From Phragmitibacter flavus (lineage in GTDB: Bacteria > Verrucomicrobiota > Verrucomicrobiia > Verrucomicrobiales > Verrucomicrobiaceae): a stretch of 64,000 bases of DNA. Made by a program: the position numbers and the translations under genes. The notes under the pieces were generated by a model, which was not told the origin of the DNA, did no database searches, and worked only from the letters and a program-made list of their open reading frames with translations. Each line of letters opens with the position of its first letter. Position 1 is the stretch's first letter. Shown here piece after piece: positions 33,689 through 43,059 of this stretch. The stretch spans positions 248,001-312,000 of the forward strand of contig NZ_VAUV01000006.1 in the NCBI RefSeq assembly GCF_005780165.1, given 5' to 3'.

Positions 33689-35029
33689 TCAGTGGTCATT
33701 CGATGCATCATCCACTTTTTTCCACGCGGCGGAGTCCAGGCTTTGAACCAAAACAGGTTTTCTCACCAGCAATTCGAGTTTTTGAGCGAGATCGCCAACA
33801 ATGCTAGCAACCATATCCATGGGCAGCGTTCCTTCAAAAATCACGGACAATCGTGAGCCTTCCTCCTTGTAGCGCACAACGACCCCCTGCACATCAATTC
33901 GAGTCCCATTAAAATCGTCACCTCGACGACTGTAATCATCCTCATCCCAATCGAAGGGTCCGTCTTCATCATGGACCTCACTCTCTTCCTCCTCTCTCAC
34001 TTCCGGGAGGTCCCGATAAGGCACGGGCGGATGATACAGGTGGCGGATGATCTCCAGATCCGGAACAAATCCTTTTTGATAAAGCTCCGCTGCAGCTTCC
34101 TTGGCGTAGCGGTTGCATTTACCAAACCGATTTTGAAAGTCCTCCCAAATAGACCCCGGAACAAGTTCCTCCAGCGACACCTCGGCACTGGCAGGCATGC
34201 CGTGTCCACATTCGACGGCCCAGGGGAGGCTTCGTAGATTGAACAACCCCAAATCCCTGAGTTCGCTGGACGACAACACGTAGGTTTCCCAAGGCTTCGC
34301 ACTGAGCCGCCGCCACTGCAACGTCTTCAAATCCAGCGACCACTCATCGGGATTTTCTCGAAATCCTTCACCCTTTTCTGCTACAGGGACCGTTATGCCT
34401 CCCATGATGGTGATGGTGTGGCCGTCATCACTCAATGCCGCAACGTGATCGTGCAACCAGCCTGGCTGGTCACCATGAGTCTCGATCAAACGCATCGACC
34501 AGGTTTCCAGATTCAACTCCGCCACTTGAGCAGGCTTTTCCGTTTTGCTCTCCAAATAACCGTTGTTACCGATGATGATAATTCGGTCGCCCACCAGCGT
34601 GGCGGTGTGGAAGTCCGTAGGCGGAAACACGTTTTCAGGGTATCCGTAGAGGTCAAGCGAACCATCAGGATGTTGCACGGTGACGTCATTGTAGATTTTG
34701 AAATCCGGGTCATAAAAATCCTCATGCTCGCCGGCAATCATCACCACGCGTCCGTCCGGCAATAACGTGACGGACTGACCAAAACGGGCAAAACACCATG
34801 CGGGTCCGGGCTTGCTTTCATCCCATGGCGAGGGAAAACCAAAACGCTCGCGGGCGTTGTAAGCATGCATGCGGGTGCGCACCAACCACTCCCACAGTGG
34901 ATTGTTCATGCGCTGCGGATTGGTCTCGCCAAAACGAGGCGACCACCATTTTGCAACGACCTCTGGCGTGATTGCCGAAGCATCCAGCCGGTCCGGTTTG
35001 TAGCGCTTGGGACGTTTGGCAGGCTTCAT
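33689..35029 (-). CDS. Kelch-like repeat protein of unknown function
   Basis: About 446 residues from ATG 35029 (MKPAKRPKRYKPDRLD). No signal peptide is visible. A region near residues 90-260 has kelch-type blades: FARFGQSVTLLPDGRVVMIAGEHED, TDFHTATLVGDRIIIIGNNGY, HDHVAALSDDGHTITIMGGITVP and WSLDLKTLQWRRL. The last third contains an acidic stretch (EEEESEVHDEDGPFDWDEDD) and a possible ferredoxin-like strand set. The cytosolic kelch fold suggests a binding function, but no partner is evident. Confidence 0.75.
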   Translation of the reverse strand: MKPAKRPKRYKPDRLDASAITPEVVAKWWSPRFGETNPQRMNNPLWEWLVRTRMHAYNARERFGFPSPWDESKPGPAWCFARFGQSVTLLPDGRVVMIAGEHEDFYDPDFKIYNDVTVQHPDGSLDLYGYPENVFPPTDFHTATLVGDRIIIIGNNGYLESKTEKPAQVAELNLETWSMRLIETHGDQPGWLHDHVAALSDDGHTITIMGGITVPVAEKGEGFRENPDEWSLDLKTLQWRRLSAKPWETYVLSSSELRDLGLFNLRSLPWAVECGHGMPASAEVSLEELVPGSIWEDFQNRFGKCNRYAKEAAAELYQKGFVPDLEIIRHLYHPPVPYRDLPEVREEEESEVHDEDGPFDWDEDDYSRRGDDFNGTRIDVQGVVVRYKEEGSRLSVIFEGTLPMDMVASIVGDLAQKLELLVRKPVLVQSLDSAAWKKVDDASNDH

Positions 35030-35133
35030 CTTTCCATTATCTGAGAGCACGTGGGCGAACGCCAACCTGAAAATGGCTCGCATCGACGATTACGCACTCG
35101 TCCATGTCGGAATCAGACTTTCTTCGAATGGCT

Positions 35134-35159
35134 GCAAAGGCTCGGGACCAGCCTTCTGC
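35134..35159. repeat. Half copy of the 59-bp palindrome family
   Basis: A single degenerate arm reads CAAAGGCTCGGGACCAGCC then TTCTGC, matching the right arm of the 59-bp palindromes with several changes. No opposite arm is present. Confidence 0.5.
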
Positions 35160-35210
35160 TTTGTTTTGCTTGGCGGGAAGCGCAATTTCCGATAGCCTCA
35201 GATTGCCTAA

Positions 35211-38200
35211 ATGCGCTTCACAAAAAATACTGCCCTCGGGATCTCTGCGATCCTGCTGCTGTTGCTGATCACAACAGCCGGCTTTCTTTTGTGGCAACAT
35301 CAGGATCAATCGGCTCCCTCACCGGACCTTGCAACCTCCGCACCGCAAGCACCCGCCCCATGGCAGCTGAGCCAGTCCACCGCCCGCCCGCCATCCTCTG
35401 AACCGGCAGCCTCCCCCTCCTTTCCTGCACCTCCATCCGGTGTCAATCCGCCCCCCAATTCCCAGAACCTTCCCCCAGAAATTCGCTCCGGTAAAATCAT
35501 CGCGACCACCCTTTCCTCCCCCGCCCCGACCGGCCAACGTCGCCGCACCTCCGTCTACCAGACCGATTTCAAATACCCGCTGCTGCGCACTGAAGAACAA
35601 TTCACCACCGCACCTGACGGCAGCGAAACCCTCCTCAAACGCCGCACCATGGTGGCCGACCACCTCAAGGTCCGCCTGCGCAACGGCTTCAACGAAACCC
35701 AACTGCAAACCTGGCTGGCCGGACACAATTTATCTATTCGCCGCCGCATTCCCAACACCCCTTTCTATCTGGTCGCCCTCCCCAACAGCGACTTCGCCAC
35801 CTACGACCGCGCCCTGCAAATTCTCGGCGACCGCACTGGCCCTACCGCTTACGGCGAACCCGACTACATCGTCGGCATCAACCAATCTCCCACTGCCCCC
35901 AGCGACTCCCGCTTCGCCGAACAATGGCCGCTGCGCAATACTGGTCAAACGGGTGGCGTCTCTGGCGCCGACATCAACGTCCTCCCTGCCTGGACCACCA
36001 GCACCGGCAGCGAATCCGTCATTGTTGCCGTGCTCGACACCGGCATCGACACCACCCATCCCGACCTCGTCGCCAACCTGTGGATCAACCCCGACGAGAT
36101 CGCCGGTGATGGCATCGACAACGACAACAATGGCTACGTCGACGACCTCCATGGTTTCAACTTCGTCACCAGCAACGGCGCTCCCACCGACGGACACGGC
36201 CACGGCACCCACACCGCCGGCACCGTTGGTGCCACCGGCAACAACGACATCGGCATCAGCGGCGTTGCCCAAAACGTCAAAATCATGGCGCTCAAATTCC
36301 TCTCTGACAGCGGCAGCGGCACCGATTCCGACGCCATTGAAGGCCTTGCTTATGCCACCGCCAATGGAGCCATGCTGACCTCCAACTCCTGGGGCGGAGG
36401 CGACTATTCCCAGGCCCTCGAAGAAATCATCCAGGAAGCTGCCGCCGCCGATGTCGGTTGTGTCATCGCCGCTGGCAACGACGGCACCAACAACGACATC
36501 ATTCCCGTTTATCCCGCCAACTACGACTCGCCCAACAACATCATCGTTGTTGCCGCCACCGACAGCAGCGACATGCTCGCCTGGTTCTCCTGCTACGGCA
36601 AAAACACCGTCCACCTCGCCGCCCCGGGTGTTGAAGTTCTCTCCACCCTGCCCGGCGGTGGATACGGCCTCAACAGCGGCACCTCCATGGCCACCCCTCA
36701 CGTGTCCGGAGCTGCCGCCCTGATGCGCGCCGCCAATCCCGACATGAGCTTCGCCGCCATCAAAACCGCCCTCATTGCCCAGGCCCGTCCGGTCGCGTCC
36801 CTCGATCCAAAAATCATCAGTGGCGGTGTCCTCAATGTCGGCGAAAGCATCCCCCTCGCCGTTGCACCGTATCCCGTCATGACCGCCAGCGACATCGACG
36901 ACTCCGGCACTGTCGAAGGCACCCTAGGCAACAACGACGGCATCCTCAGCCCCGGTGAAACGGCCGCCGTCACGCTGACCATTCGCAATCTTGGCGGTCC
37001 TCCTGCGGAAGCCATTACCGGCAGCATTGCCCTGAACACGGCCAGCCCTCTCATTACCCTGACCAACGACACCGCCACTTTCGGCACCATCAACAACGGG
37101 GCCACCGCTCAAAACACCGCCACGCCTTATCTCATTAGCATCGACTCCACCCACCCCACTCCCGCCGATATCCCCCTCACGCTGACGCTCACTGACGACG
37201 AAAATCGCACCTGGACCCACGACCTCGTCCTGCACCTCTATACCACCTCCACCGTCAGCGGAAGAGTCACCCAGCTTGACGGCACCACCCCCATCGCCAA
37301 CGCCACCATCACCCTCGCAGGCATCGTGCCCGTCACCACCACCACCAACGCCGAGGGCGACTACACCGCCACCGCCGTCGACGGCACCTATACCGTCACC
37401 GCGACTGCCACCAACTACATCCCTTCCGAGCCGCAATCCGTCACCGTCCCGCCCACGGTCACCAACATCAACTTCTCCCTCGGCTTCTCCAGCCTCAGCG
37501 TCACCCCCCTGCAACTCGCCGCCACTCTTCAGGAAGACACCACCACCACGCAACCCCTGTCCCTCACCAACCACGGCGACCAGTCCCTGACCTGGCAATT
37601 GCTCGAACTCGCCCAAGCCACGACTCCACCCGCCGAACCGCCGCCCACGGTCACTTCCGCAACCTCACTTCTCGCCAGCCATTTCTCTTCTCCCACTTCC
37701 AACACCAACCAACCGCGCACGATTGAAGAAGGCCCCGCCAGTCCGATGCGCGTTCCGTCAACCCCCCGAACCCTCAACAACGATACCGCCACCATCAGCA
37801 CCCTACCGTTTTTTGACGGATTCGAAGACGGCACTTATGACCTCTGGTTTGATGGATTCAGTGACGAAGCCACCCGCGAAGTCGTCACCGACCACGTCGC
37901 CGTCGGCAACCACAGCTTCCATTTCCGACTCGATGGAGCCGACGATCACCTCAGCGGCATCCATCAGGAATTCGACTTTGGCACCCGCCCCGGTTACGCC
38001 TCTTTCCGACTGCGCACCTCCGCCCGCGACCAGGCTTCGGGCTACTTCGTCCTCGGCGACGTCGCCGGCGGTTATCTCGTCGACTTCATCTGGTTCTTCG
38101 CCAACACCAACGGCCGCTTCTACATCAACGACGACGTCGGTGGCAATCAGCTCATCGCCTACGAACCCGAGCGCTGGTATCACATCGAATTCCGCAACAT

Positions 38201-40910
38201 CGACTGGACCACCCGCACCTTCGACTACGCTGTCGACGGCATCGTCATCCAGACCGGCATCCCCTTCCGCAACGGCACCGCCGCCAACGAATGCGCCTAC
38301 GCTTTTGTCTACAACTATCACAGCGGCGTCGACACCTGGTGGGACAACATCACCATCTCCAGCGACGCCCTCGACTGGCTCACGATCTCGCCCAACTCCG
38401 GAACCCTTGCCCCTGGGAGCAGCACCGACCTCACCGCCACCTTCGACGCCACCAATATCACCGCCGGCATCCATCAAGGCACGCTTCGTCTACTCACCAA
38501 CGACCCCCTCAGACCGGAGACCCTGCTCCCGGTGGAGATGACCGTCACCCCCGCCCCTAACACCGCTCCAATTGCCGACAACGCGACCATCAACGGCACC
38601 GAGGACATCAACCGCACCATCGCCCTCGGCGGCAGCGACGCCGAAGGCCAGACCCTCACCGCCCGCATCACCCAGCTACCCGAACGCGGTCAGCTTTATC
38701 AAACCAGCAACGGCATCACCCCTGGCACGCTCATCAGTCAGGTGCCTGTCGTCGTCAGCAACTCCCAAAAACAAGTCATCTACGTCCCGCCACCCAACGC
38801 CAACGGCGACAACTACGCCACCTTCCAGTTCACCATGCACGATGGCAAATTGGTTTCCCTCCCGGCCACCATCACCATCAACCTCAGCCCTCGCAACGAT
38901 CCACCGACGGTCAAACCCGACACCTACAGCACGCTTCCCGGCCAGCCCATCCAGGTCCTGTCCCTTCTCGACAACGACTACAGCGTCGACCTCAAAACCA
39001 TCAACATCAGCGCCTTCACCCAGCCCAGCGGAGGACGGGGCACGCTCACCAACAACGGCAACAACACCCTCGCTTTCACTCCCGCCGCCAGTTTCCTGTC
39101 CGGCAGCACCACGTTCAGTTACACCGTCAGCGACGGCAACCTCAGCAGCACAAGCAACGTCACCATTCGCATTGGCCCGCTCAGCAGTCCTGACTGGCCG
39201 CAGTTCGGCGGCGGTCCCCATCGCACCCACTATCACCCCTCCCTCGTCAAAGCCACCGAGCCGCTCCATCAGCTCTGGCAGGCCACCTTGAATCAAACCC
39301 CCAACGTCCCCGTCATCGGTGGTGGCCTCGCCTATTTCACGGCTCATTCCGACGGACAACCCGAGCAAATCACCGCCATCGACCTCGCCACCGGCAACGT
39401 CACCTGGAACCAAACGCAACCCACCGCCAGCGCCGTCAACCCTCCCATCTTCAACGGCACCCAGCTTTACTTCAACCGCACCACCCCAGGAGCCAACTCC
39501 TACCTCACCACCCTCACCGCGACCAACGGCACCCTCTTTTCCGCACCGAGTTATCCGGGCATCAGCAGCGAAATCGGCAAACACCTCCTTTTTGCCAACA
39601 ATCGCGTCTATCTCCCCGGCGGAGGTCCCGCGGGCAAACTCTACTCCGTTGAACCCGGCACCTCCTACGCGCCGTTTATCATCGATCTCCCCTCCACCCA
39701 AACCGCCACTCCCACCTTCGCCGACAACCTCATCCTTCTTGCCACCTTCGGCACCGTTCGCGCCCTCGACCCGTCGACCGGCATCACCCGCTGGACCTTC
39801 AAACCCGACCCTGCCCTCACCCAGGCCAGCGCCACCGGAACCATCGCCTGGCAGGCCGGTCGCGCCTTCATCGTCCTCGAAGGCAAACTGCACGCCATCA
39901 ACACCCTGCAATTCCCCGAACTCGCCTGGAGCACCGCCACCAACGGTTATCTCTTCGCTCCGATGATCGCCGGCAACCGGGTTTACGCCGCCCACAACAC
40001 CAACGAAATCCGCGCCTACGACACCAAAACCGGTGCGTTCGCTGCCACTTATCCTCTCGGTGAGGCTCCCACTCATCAACCAATCATCGCTCAGGACACC
40101 CTCGTCGTCCCGACCACCACCGGCACCCAATTGATCCGCCTCAGCGACGCCGAACCCATCCAAACTCTCCCCGCCACCGGCCACCTTGCCGCAGGCAACA
40201 ACACCCTTCTCATCACCAATCCCGCCACCCGCGTCGTCACCGCCTTTGGCACTGGTCCCCTGCTCACCTTCAATCCGCCCAGCGGCACCTTTTTGAATCC
40301 GGTCAGTGTCAGCATCGGCAGCAGCATTCCCACCGCCCTCATCCATTTCACCACTGACGGATCCCTCCCCACGGCCAACAGCCCGCTGCTCAACACGGCC
40401 ACGCCTCTGCATTTCCTGCGCAGCACCCAGCTCCGCGCTCTCGCCATCCATGGCACCCAGCAAAGCGCCGTCAAAACGGGTCACTACACCATCACCGACA
40501 GCAACGGCAACGGCATTCCTGATTGGTGGGAAAACCAATATGCCGGTCTGCGGCCCGGAAATCCCACCCAGCTCAATCCCACCAACCTCGACTTCGACAA
40601 CGATGGTTTTTCCGACCTTCAAGAGTTCATCCTTGGAACCAATCCCAACGTGTCCGACCACATTCAGCTCACCCTCACCCGCGACACCGTCGGCCACACC
40701 AGCCTGACCTGGCCCACCCAACTGGGCCGCCAATACACCATTCTCTCAAGCGACACTCTGCAATCCAACGACTGGCAACCCGAACCCACCGCCACCAACC
40801 TTTCAGGCACCGGCTCCCCCATCATCTGGCAGGACCCCTCCACGTCGCCATCCCTGAAATTCTACCGCGTCAGCGTCAGCGTTCCGCAGGAGCCAACGTT
40901 AGGGAATTAA
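35211..40910 (+). CDS. Large secreted subtilisin-like mosaic protein
   Basis: A 1899-residue exported protein with an N-terminal hydrophobic segment (GISAILLLLLITTAGFLLW). The S8 peptidase catalytic triad is visible: Asp in AVLDTGIDTTHPDL near 276, His in DGHGHGTHTAG near 333, and Ser in GTSMATPHVSG near 491. Downstream come a carboxypeptidase-regulatory-like domain near 685-745 (VSGRVTQLDGTTPIANATITLAG), a concanavalin/MAM-like region near 865-1050 and cadherin-like folds. A PQQ-type beta-propeller follows near 1320-1680 (WPQFGGGPHRTHYH), then a chitobiase C-terminal-like segment and a calcium-binding DSNGNGIPDWWENQ motif. It probably degrades or binds extracellular substrates. Confidence 0.9.
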   Translation: MRFTKNTALGISAILLLLLITTAGFLLWQHQDQSAPSPDLATSAPQAPAPWQLSQSTARPPSSEPAASPSFPAPPSGVNPPPNSQNLPPEIRSGKIIATTLSSPAPTGQRRRTSVYQTDFKYPLLRTEEQFTTAPDGSETLLKRRTMVADHLKVRLRNGFNETQLQTWLAGHNLSIRRRIPNTPFYLVALPNSDFATYDRALQILGDRTGPTAYGEPDYIVGINQSPTAPSDSRFAEQWPLRNTGQTGGVSGADINVLPAWTTSTGSESVIVAVLDTGIDTTHPDLVANLWINPDEIAGDGIDNDNNGYVDDLHGFNFVTSNGAPTDGHGHGTHTAGTVGATGNNDIGISGVAQNVKIMALKFLSDSGSGTDSDAIEGLAYATANGAMLTSNSWGGGDYSQALEEIIQEAAAADVGCVIAAGNDGTNNDIIPVYPANYDSPNNIIVVAATDSSDMLAWFSCYGKNTVHLAAPGVEVLSTLPGGGYGLNSGTSMATPHVSGAAALMRAANPDMSFAAIKTALIAQARPVASLDPKIISGGVLNVGESIPLAVAPYPVMTASDIDDSGTVEGTLGNNDGILSPGETAAVTLTIRNLGGPPAEAITGSIALNTASPLITLTNDTATFGTINNGATAQNTATPYLISIDSTHPTPADIPLTLTLTDDENRTWTHDLVLHLYTTSTVSGRVTQLDGTTPIANATITLAGIVPVTTTTNAEGDYTATAVDGTYTVTATATNYIPSEPQSVTVPPTVTNINFSLGFSSLSVTPLQLAATLQEDTTTTQPLSLTNHGDQSLTWQLLELAQATTPPAEPPPTVTSATSLLASHFSSPTSNTNQPRTIEEGPASPMRVPSTPRTLNNDTATISTLPFFDGFEDGTYDLWFDGFSDEATREVVTDHVAVGNHSFHFRLDGADDHLSGIHQEFDFGTRPGYASFRLRTSARDQASGYFVLGDVAGGYLVDFIWFFANTNGRFYINDDVGGNQLIAYEPERWYHIEFRNIDWTTRTFDYAVDGIVIQTGIPFRNGTAANECAYAFVYNYHSGVDTWWDNITISSDALDWLTISPNSGTLAPGSSTDLTATFDATNITAGIHQGTLRLLTNDPLRPETLLPVEMTVTPAPNTAPIADNATINGTEDINRTIALGGSDAEGQTLTARITQLPERGQLYQTSNGITPGTLISQVPVVVSNSQKQVIYVPPPNANGDNYATFQFTMHDGKLVSLPATITINLSPRNDPPTVKPDTYSTLPGQPIQVLSLLDNDYSVDLKTINISAFTQPSGGRGTLTNNGNNTLAFTPAASFLSGSTTFSYTVSDGNLSSTSNVTIRIGPLSSPDWPQFGGGPHRTHYHPSLVKATEPLHQLWQATLNQTPNVPVIGGGLAYFTAHSDGQPEQITAIDLATGNVTWNQTQPTASAVNPPIFNGTQLYFNRTTPGANSYLTTLTATNGTLFSAPSYPGISSEIGKHLLFANNRVYLPGGGPAGKLYSVEPGTSYAPFIIDLPSTQTATPTFADNLILLATFGTVRALDPSTGITRWTFKPDPALTQASATGTIAWQAGRAFIVLEGKLHAINTLQFPELAWSTATNGYLFAPMIAGNRVYAAHNTNEIRAYDTKTGAFAATYPLGEAPTHQPIIAQDTLVVPTTTGTQLIRLSDAEPIQTLPATGHLAAGNNTLLITNPATRVVTAFGTGPLLTFNPPSGTFLNPVSVSIGSSIPTALIHFTTDGSLPTANSPLLNTATPLHFLRSTQLRALAIHGTQQSAVKTGHYTITDSNGNGIPDWWENQYAGLRPGNPTQLNPTNLDFDNDGFSDLQEFILGTNPNVSDHIQLTLTRDTVGHTSLTWPTQLGRQYTILSSDTLQSNDWQPEPTATNLSGTGSPIIWQDPSTSPSLKFYRVSVSVPQEPTLGN

Positions 40911-40947
40911 CCAGCCCCGCGGGCGTCCTTAGGACGTAAGTCTTCCC

Positions 40948-41811
40948 GTGAACCCGCTTCTTCTCTCTTCTCTGATCGCCGACTCCATCGCCCTTGGACC
41001 CCACTGGATCTACGACAGCGCCGTCATCGACCAGCATTTCCCCAACGGCCTCAGCGGCTTCGAAAATCCCCGCTCCAGTTATCATCCCGGAAAGAAAGCG
41101 GGCGATCAAACCCACTACGGCGACCAGACCCTCGCCCTCGTCTCCAGCCTCCAAAAACGCGGCGATCAATGGACACTCGAAGGCTGGCGCGAAGACTGGC
41201 AAACGTTTTGGAAAACCTCCACCAGCTATCGCGATCACGCCACCCGCGAGACCCTGGCCCACTTGCAGCAAGGCTCCACCCAGCCCTCCGATTCCGGTGA
41301 ACTCGGCGGCGCAGTCCGTGCCGTTGCCGTGGTCGCGACCATTCCACCTGACCAACTCGAACGAAGGGTTCGTGTCGCCCGTGACTCCACCCAATTGACC
41401 CATGGCGATCCCCAGGTAGTGGACGTTGCTGAATGGTTGGTTCGCGTCAGCACGCTCATCGAAAACGGTGAGACCTTTGCTGAAGCCTTTCACAAGGCAT
41501 CTTTGAATCTCCCCCCGGTCCTGCAGCTTGCCAACAAGGTCACTCAAGCGGCGTCCGACGATTTATCATCCCTGCGCATGGTCGGAAAAGACTTGGGACT
41601 CAACTGCGGGCTCGATGCCGCCTTGCCCCTTGCGCTTGGACTCTGCCTTCGATTTGAAAACGATCCCGTCAAAGCCGTTGTCACCAACGCCCTGCTTGGT
41701 GGCGATTCCGCCGCACGAGGAATGCTCATCGGCTGGCTGTTGGGCGCGCGGCATGGAATCTCCCACTGGCCAGAATCATGGTTCGACAACTTGCACGCTG
41801 CGCGCGCTTAG
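40948..41811 (+). CDS. ADP-ribosylglycohydrolase-family protein (copy 1)
   Basis: A 287-residue protein starting at GTG 40948. It is related to the ADP-ribosyl-hydrolase (ARH/DraG) family: LIADSIALGPHWIYD, YGDQTLALVSSLQKRG and ALLGGDSAARGMLIGWLLGARHG near the C-terminus. The metal-binding Asp pairs (GxxxxDDT and DTDTxG) are only partly kept: DDT reads GDQT and the second motif is GGDSAARG. It may therefore act on another substrate or be catalytically altered. It is followed by hairpin repeats. A second family member with intact motifs lies 1.2 kb away. Confidence 0.82.
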   Translation: MNPLLLSSLIADSIALGPHWIYDSAVIDQHFPNGLSGFENPRSSYHPGKKAGDQTHYGDQTLALVSSLQKRGDQWTLEGWREDWQTFWKTSTSYRDHATRETLAHLQQGSTQPSDSGELGGAVRAVAVVATIPPDQLERRVRVARDSTQLTHGDPQVVDVAEWLVRVSTLIENGETFAEAFHKASLNLPPVLQLANKVTQAASDDLSSLRMVGKDLGLNCGLDAALPLALGLCLRFENDPVKAVVTNALLGGDSAARGMLIGWLLGARHGISHWPESWFDNLHAARA

Positions 41812-41816
41812 GAATT

Positions 41817-41998
41817 GGGGAGCACACGCATCTTGCGTGTCGTTCTGCGCATCTTGCGTAGAACCCGAACGTTTGCACGCTCACACAGGCCGAACGAATC
41901 AACGAGTTTTTGTGTGATCCAACTGCTGGCGGATTCTCGGCAAGATGCCGAGAATGACACGCAAGCTGCGAAGCCGCGCAGCGATCCGTGTGCTCCCC
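41817..41998. repeat. GCATCTTGC hairpin repeat pair
   Basis: A block bounded by inverted GGGGAGCACACG and CGTGTGCTCCCC. Inside are hairpins around GCATCTTGC: ACACGCATCTTGCGTGT, TTCTGCGCATCTTGCGTAGAA, and TTCTCGGCATCTTGCCGAGAA (complement strand). The right half recurs inverted at 44593. Confidence 0.82.
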
Positions 41999-42015
41999 TA
42001 AGGCCTTTCGCTAAC

Positions 42016-43050
42016 TCACACTGAAAATCCAGCCGCATCCGCCAGCAACGCATCCACATCCGCCTGCGTCGTTTTCCACGAACACATGAATCGCGCACCG
42101 CCGCCGATGAACTGGTAAAATTTCCATCCCGCTTCGCGCAAACGGGTCTCCACCTCCGGCGTCAGCTTCGCAAACACCGCATTCGCCTGCACCTCGTGCA
42201 ACAACTGCACGCCCGCAATGGCCTGCAAGCCCCGGGCGAGGGACTGCGCAAGCTCATTGGCATGGCGGGCATGTTTGAGCCAAAGACCGTTTTCCAGCAA
42301 GCGATGCCACTGGGCCGACGCAAAACGCATCTTGCTGTTGAGCTGACCCGCCTGTTTGCAGCGCCAGGAAAAATCTTCCGACAGGCTCTTGTTGAAAAAC
42401 ACCACGGCTTCCGTCATCGCCATGCCCATCTTGGTGCCACCAAAACACAACACTTCCACCCCTGAACGCCAGGTGATGTCGGCAGGCGAAGCATCCAGCG
42501 ACGCCACCGCATTGGCAAACCTCGCCCCGTCCATGTGCAGATGAACGCAGTGTCCTTTCACGCCGTCCCACAAGGTTTGAAGCTCGCTGGGCTGGTAAAT
42601 GGTGCCAAATTCCGTGCTCTGACTGACACTCAACACCTTGGGTTTGGGATAATGCAGATCCTTGCGCTGGGTGATCAAACGCTGCACATCCACCACATCA
42701 CACTTGCCTGCCTCCCCGCTGGCGAGAAGGATTTTTGAGCCGTTGGAAAAGAACTCCGGTGCGCCGCATTCATCGGTTTCCACATGCGCCGCCTGATGCG
42801 CAATGACGCTGTGGTAGCTCTGGCAAAGCGAAGCCAGCGCGAGGGCATTGGCAGCGGTGCCGGTGAACACAAAATACACGTCGCAATCAGTCTCGAACAG
42901 GTCCCGCAACTGGTCGCAGGCCTTGCGGGTGAACGGATCGTCGCCGTAGGAAGAATGAAAGCCCTGATTGGCCTCCGCCATGGCCTCCCAAGCCTCGGGG
43001 CAAATTCCTGCGGTATTGTCACTGGCAAACTGGCAACCTGGGGCGATCAT
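42016..43050 (-). CDS. Low-specificity L-threonine aldolase-like PLP enzyme
   Basis: A 344-residue PLP enzyme of the beta-eliminating-lyase/threonine-aldolase type from ATG 43050. Landmarks are FASDNTAGICPEAWEAMAEANQG, FTGTAANALALASLC, HVETDECGAPEF, HMDGARFANAVASL with the PLP-contacting Asp, and the PLP lysine in CFGGTKMGMA. It would cleave threonine or allo-threonine to glycine and acetaldehyde. Its ATG is only 9 bases from the divergent ADP-ribosylglycohydrolase ATG, so promoters must overlap coding sequence. Confidence 0.88.
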   Translation of the reverse strand: MIAPGCQFASDNTAGICPEAWEAMAEANQGFHSSYGDDPFTRKACDQLRDLFETDCDVYFVFTGTAANALALASLCQSYHSVIAHQAAHVETDECGAPEFFSNGSKILLASGEAGKCDVVDVQRLITQRKDLHYPKPKVLSVSQSTEFGTIYQPSELQTLWDGVKGHCVHLHMDGARFANAVASLDASPADITWRSGVEVLCFGGTKMGMAMTEAVVFFNKSLSEDFSWRCKQAGQLNSKMRFASAQWHRLLENGLWLKHARHANELAQSLARGLQAIAGVQLLHEVQANAVFAKLTPEVETRLREAGWKFYQFIGGGARFMCSWKTTQADVDALLADAAGFSV

Positions 43051-43059
43051 GGCTCTAAC

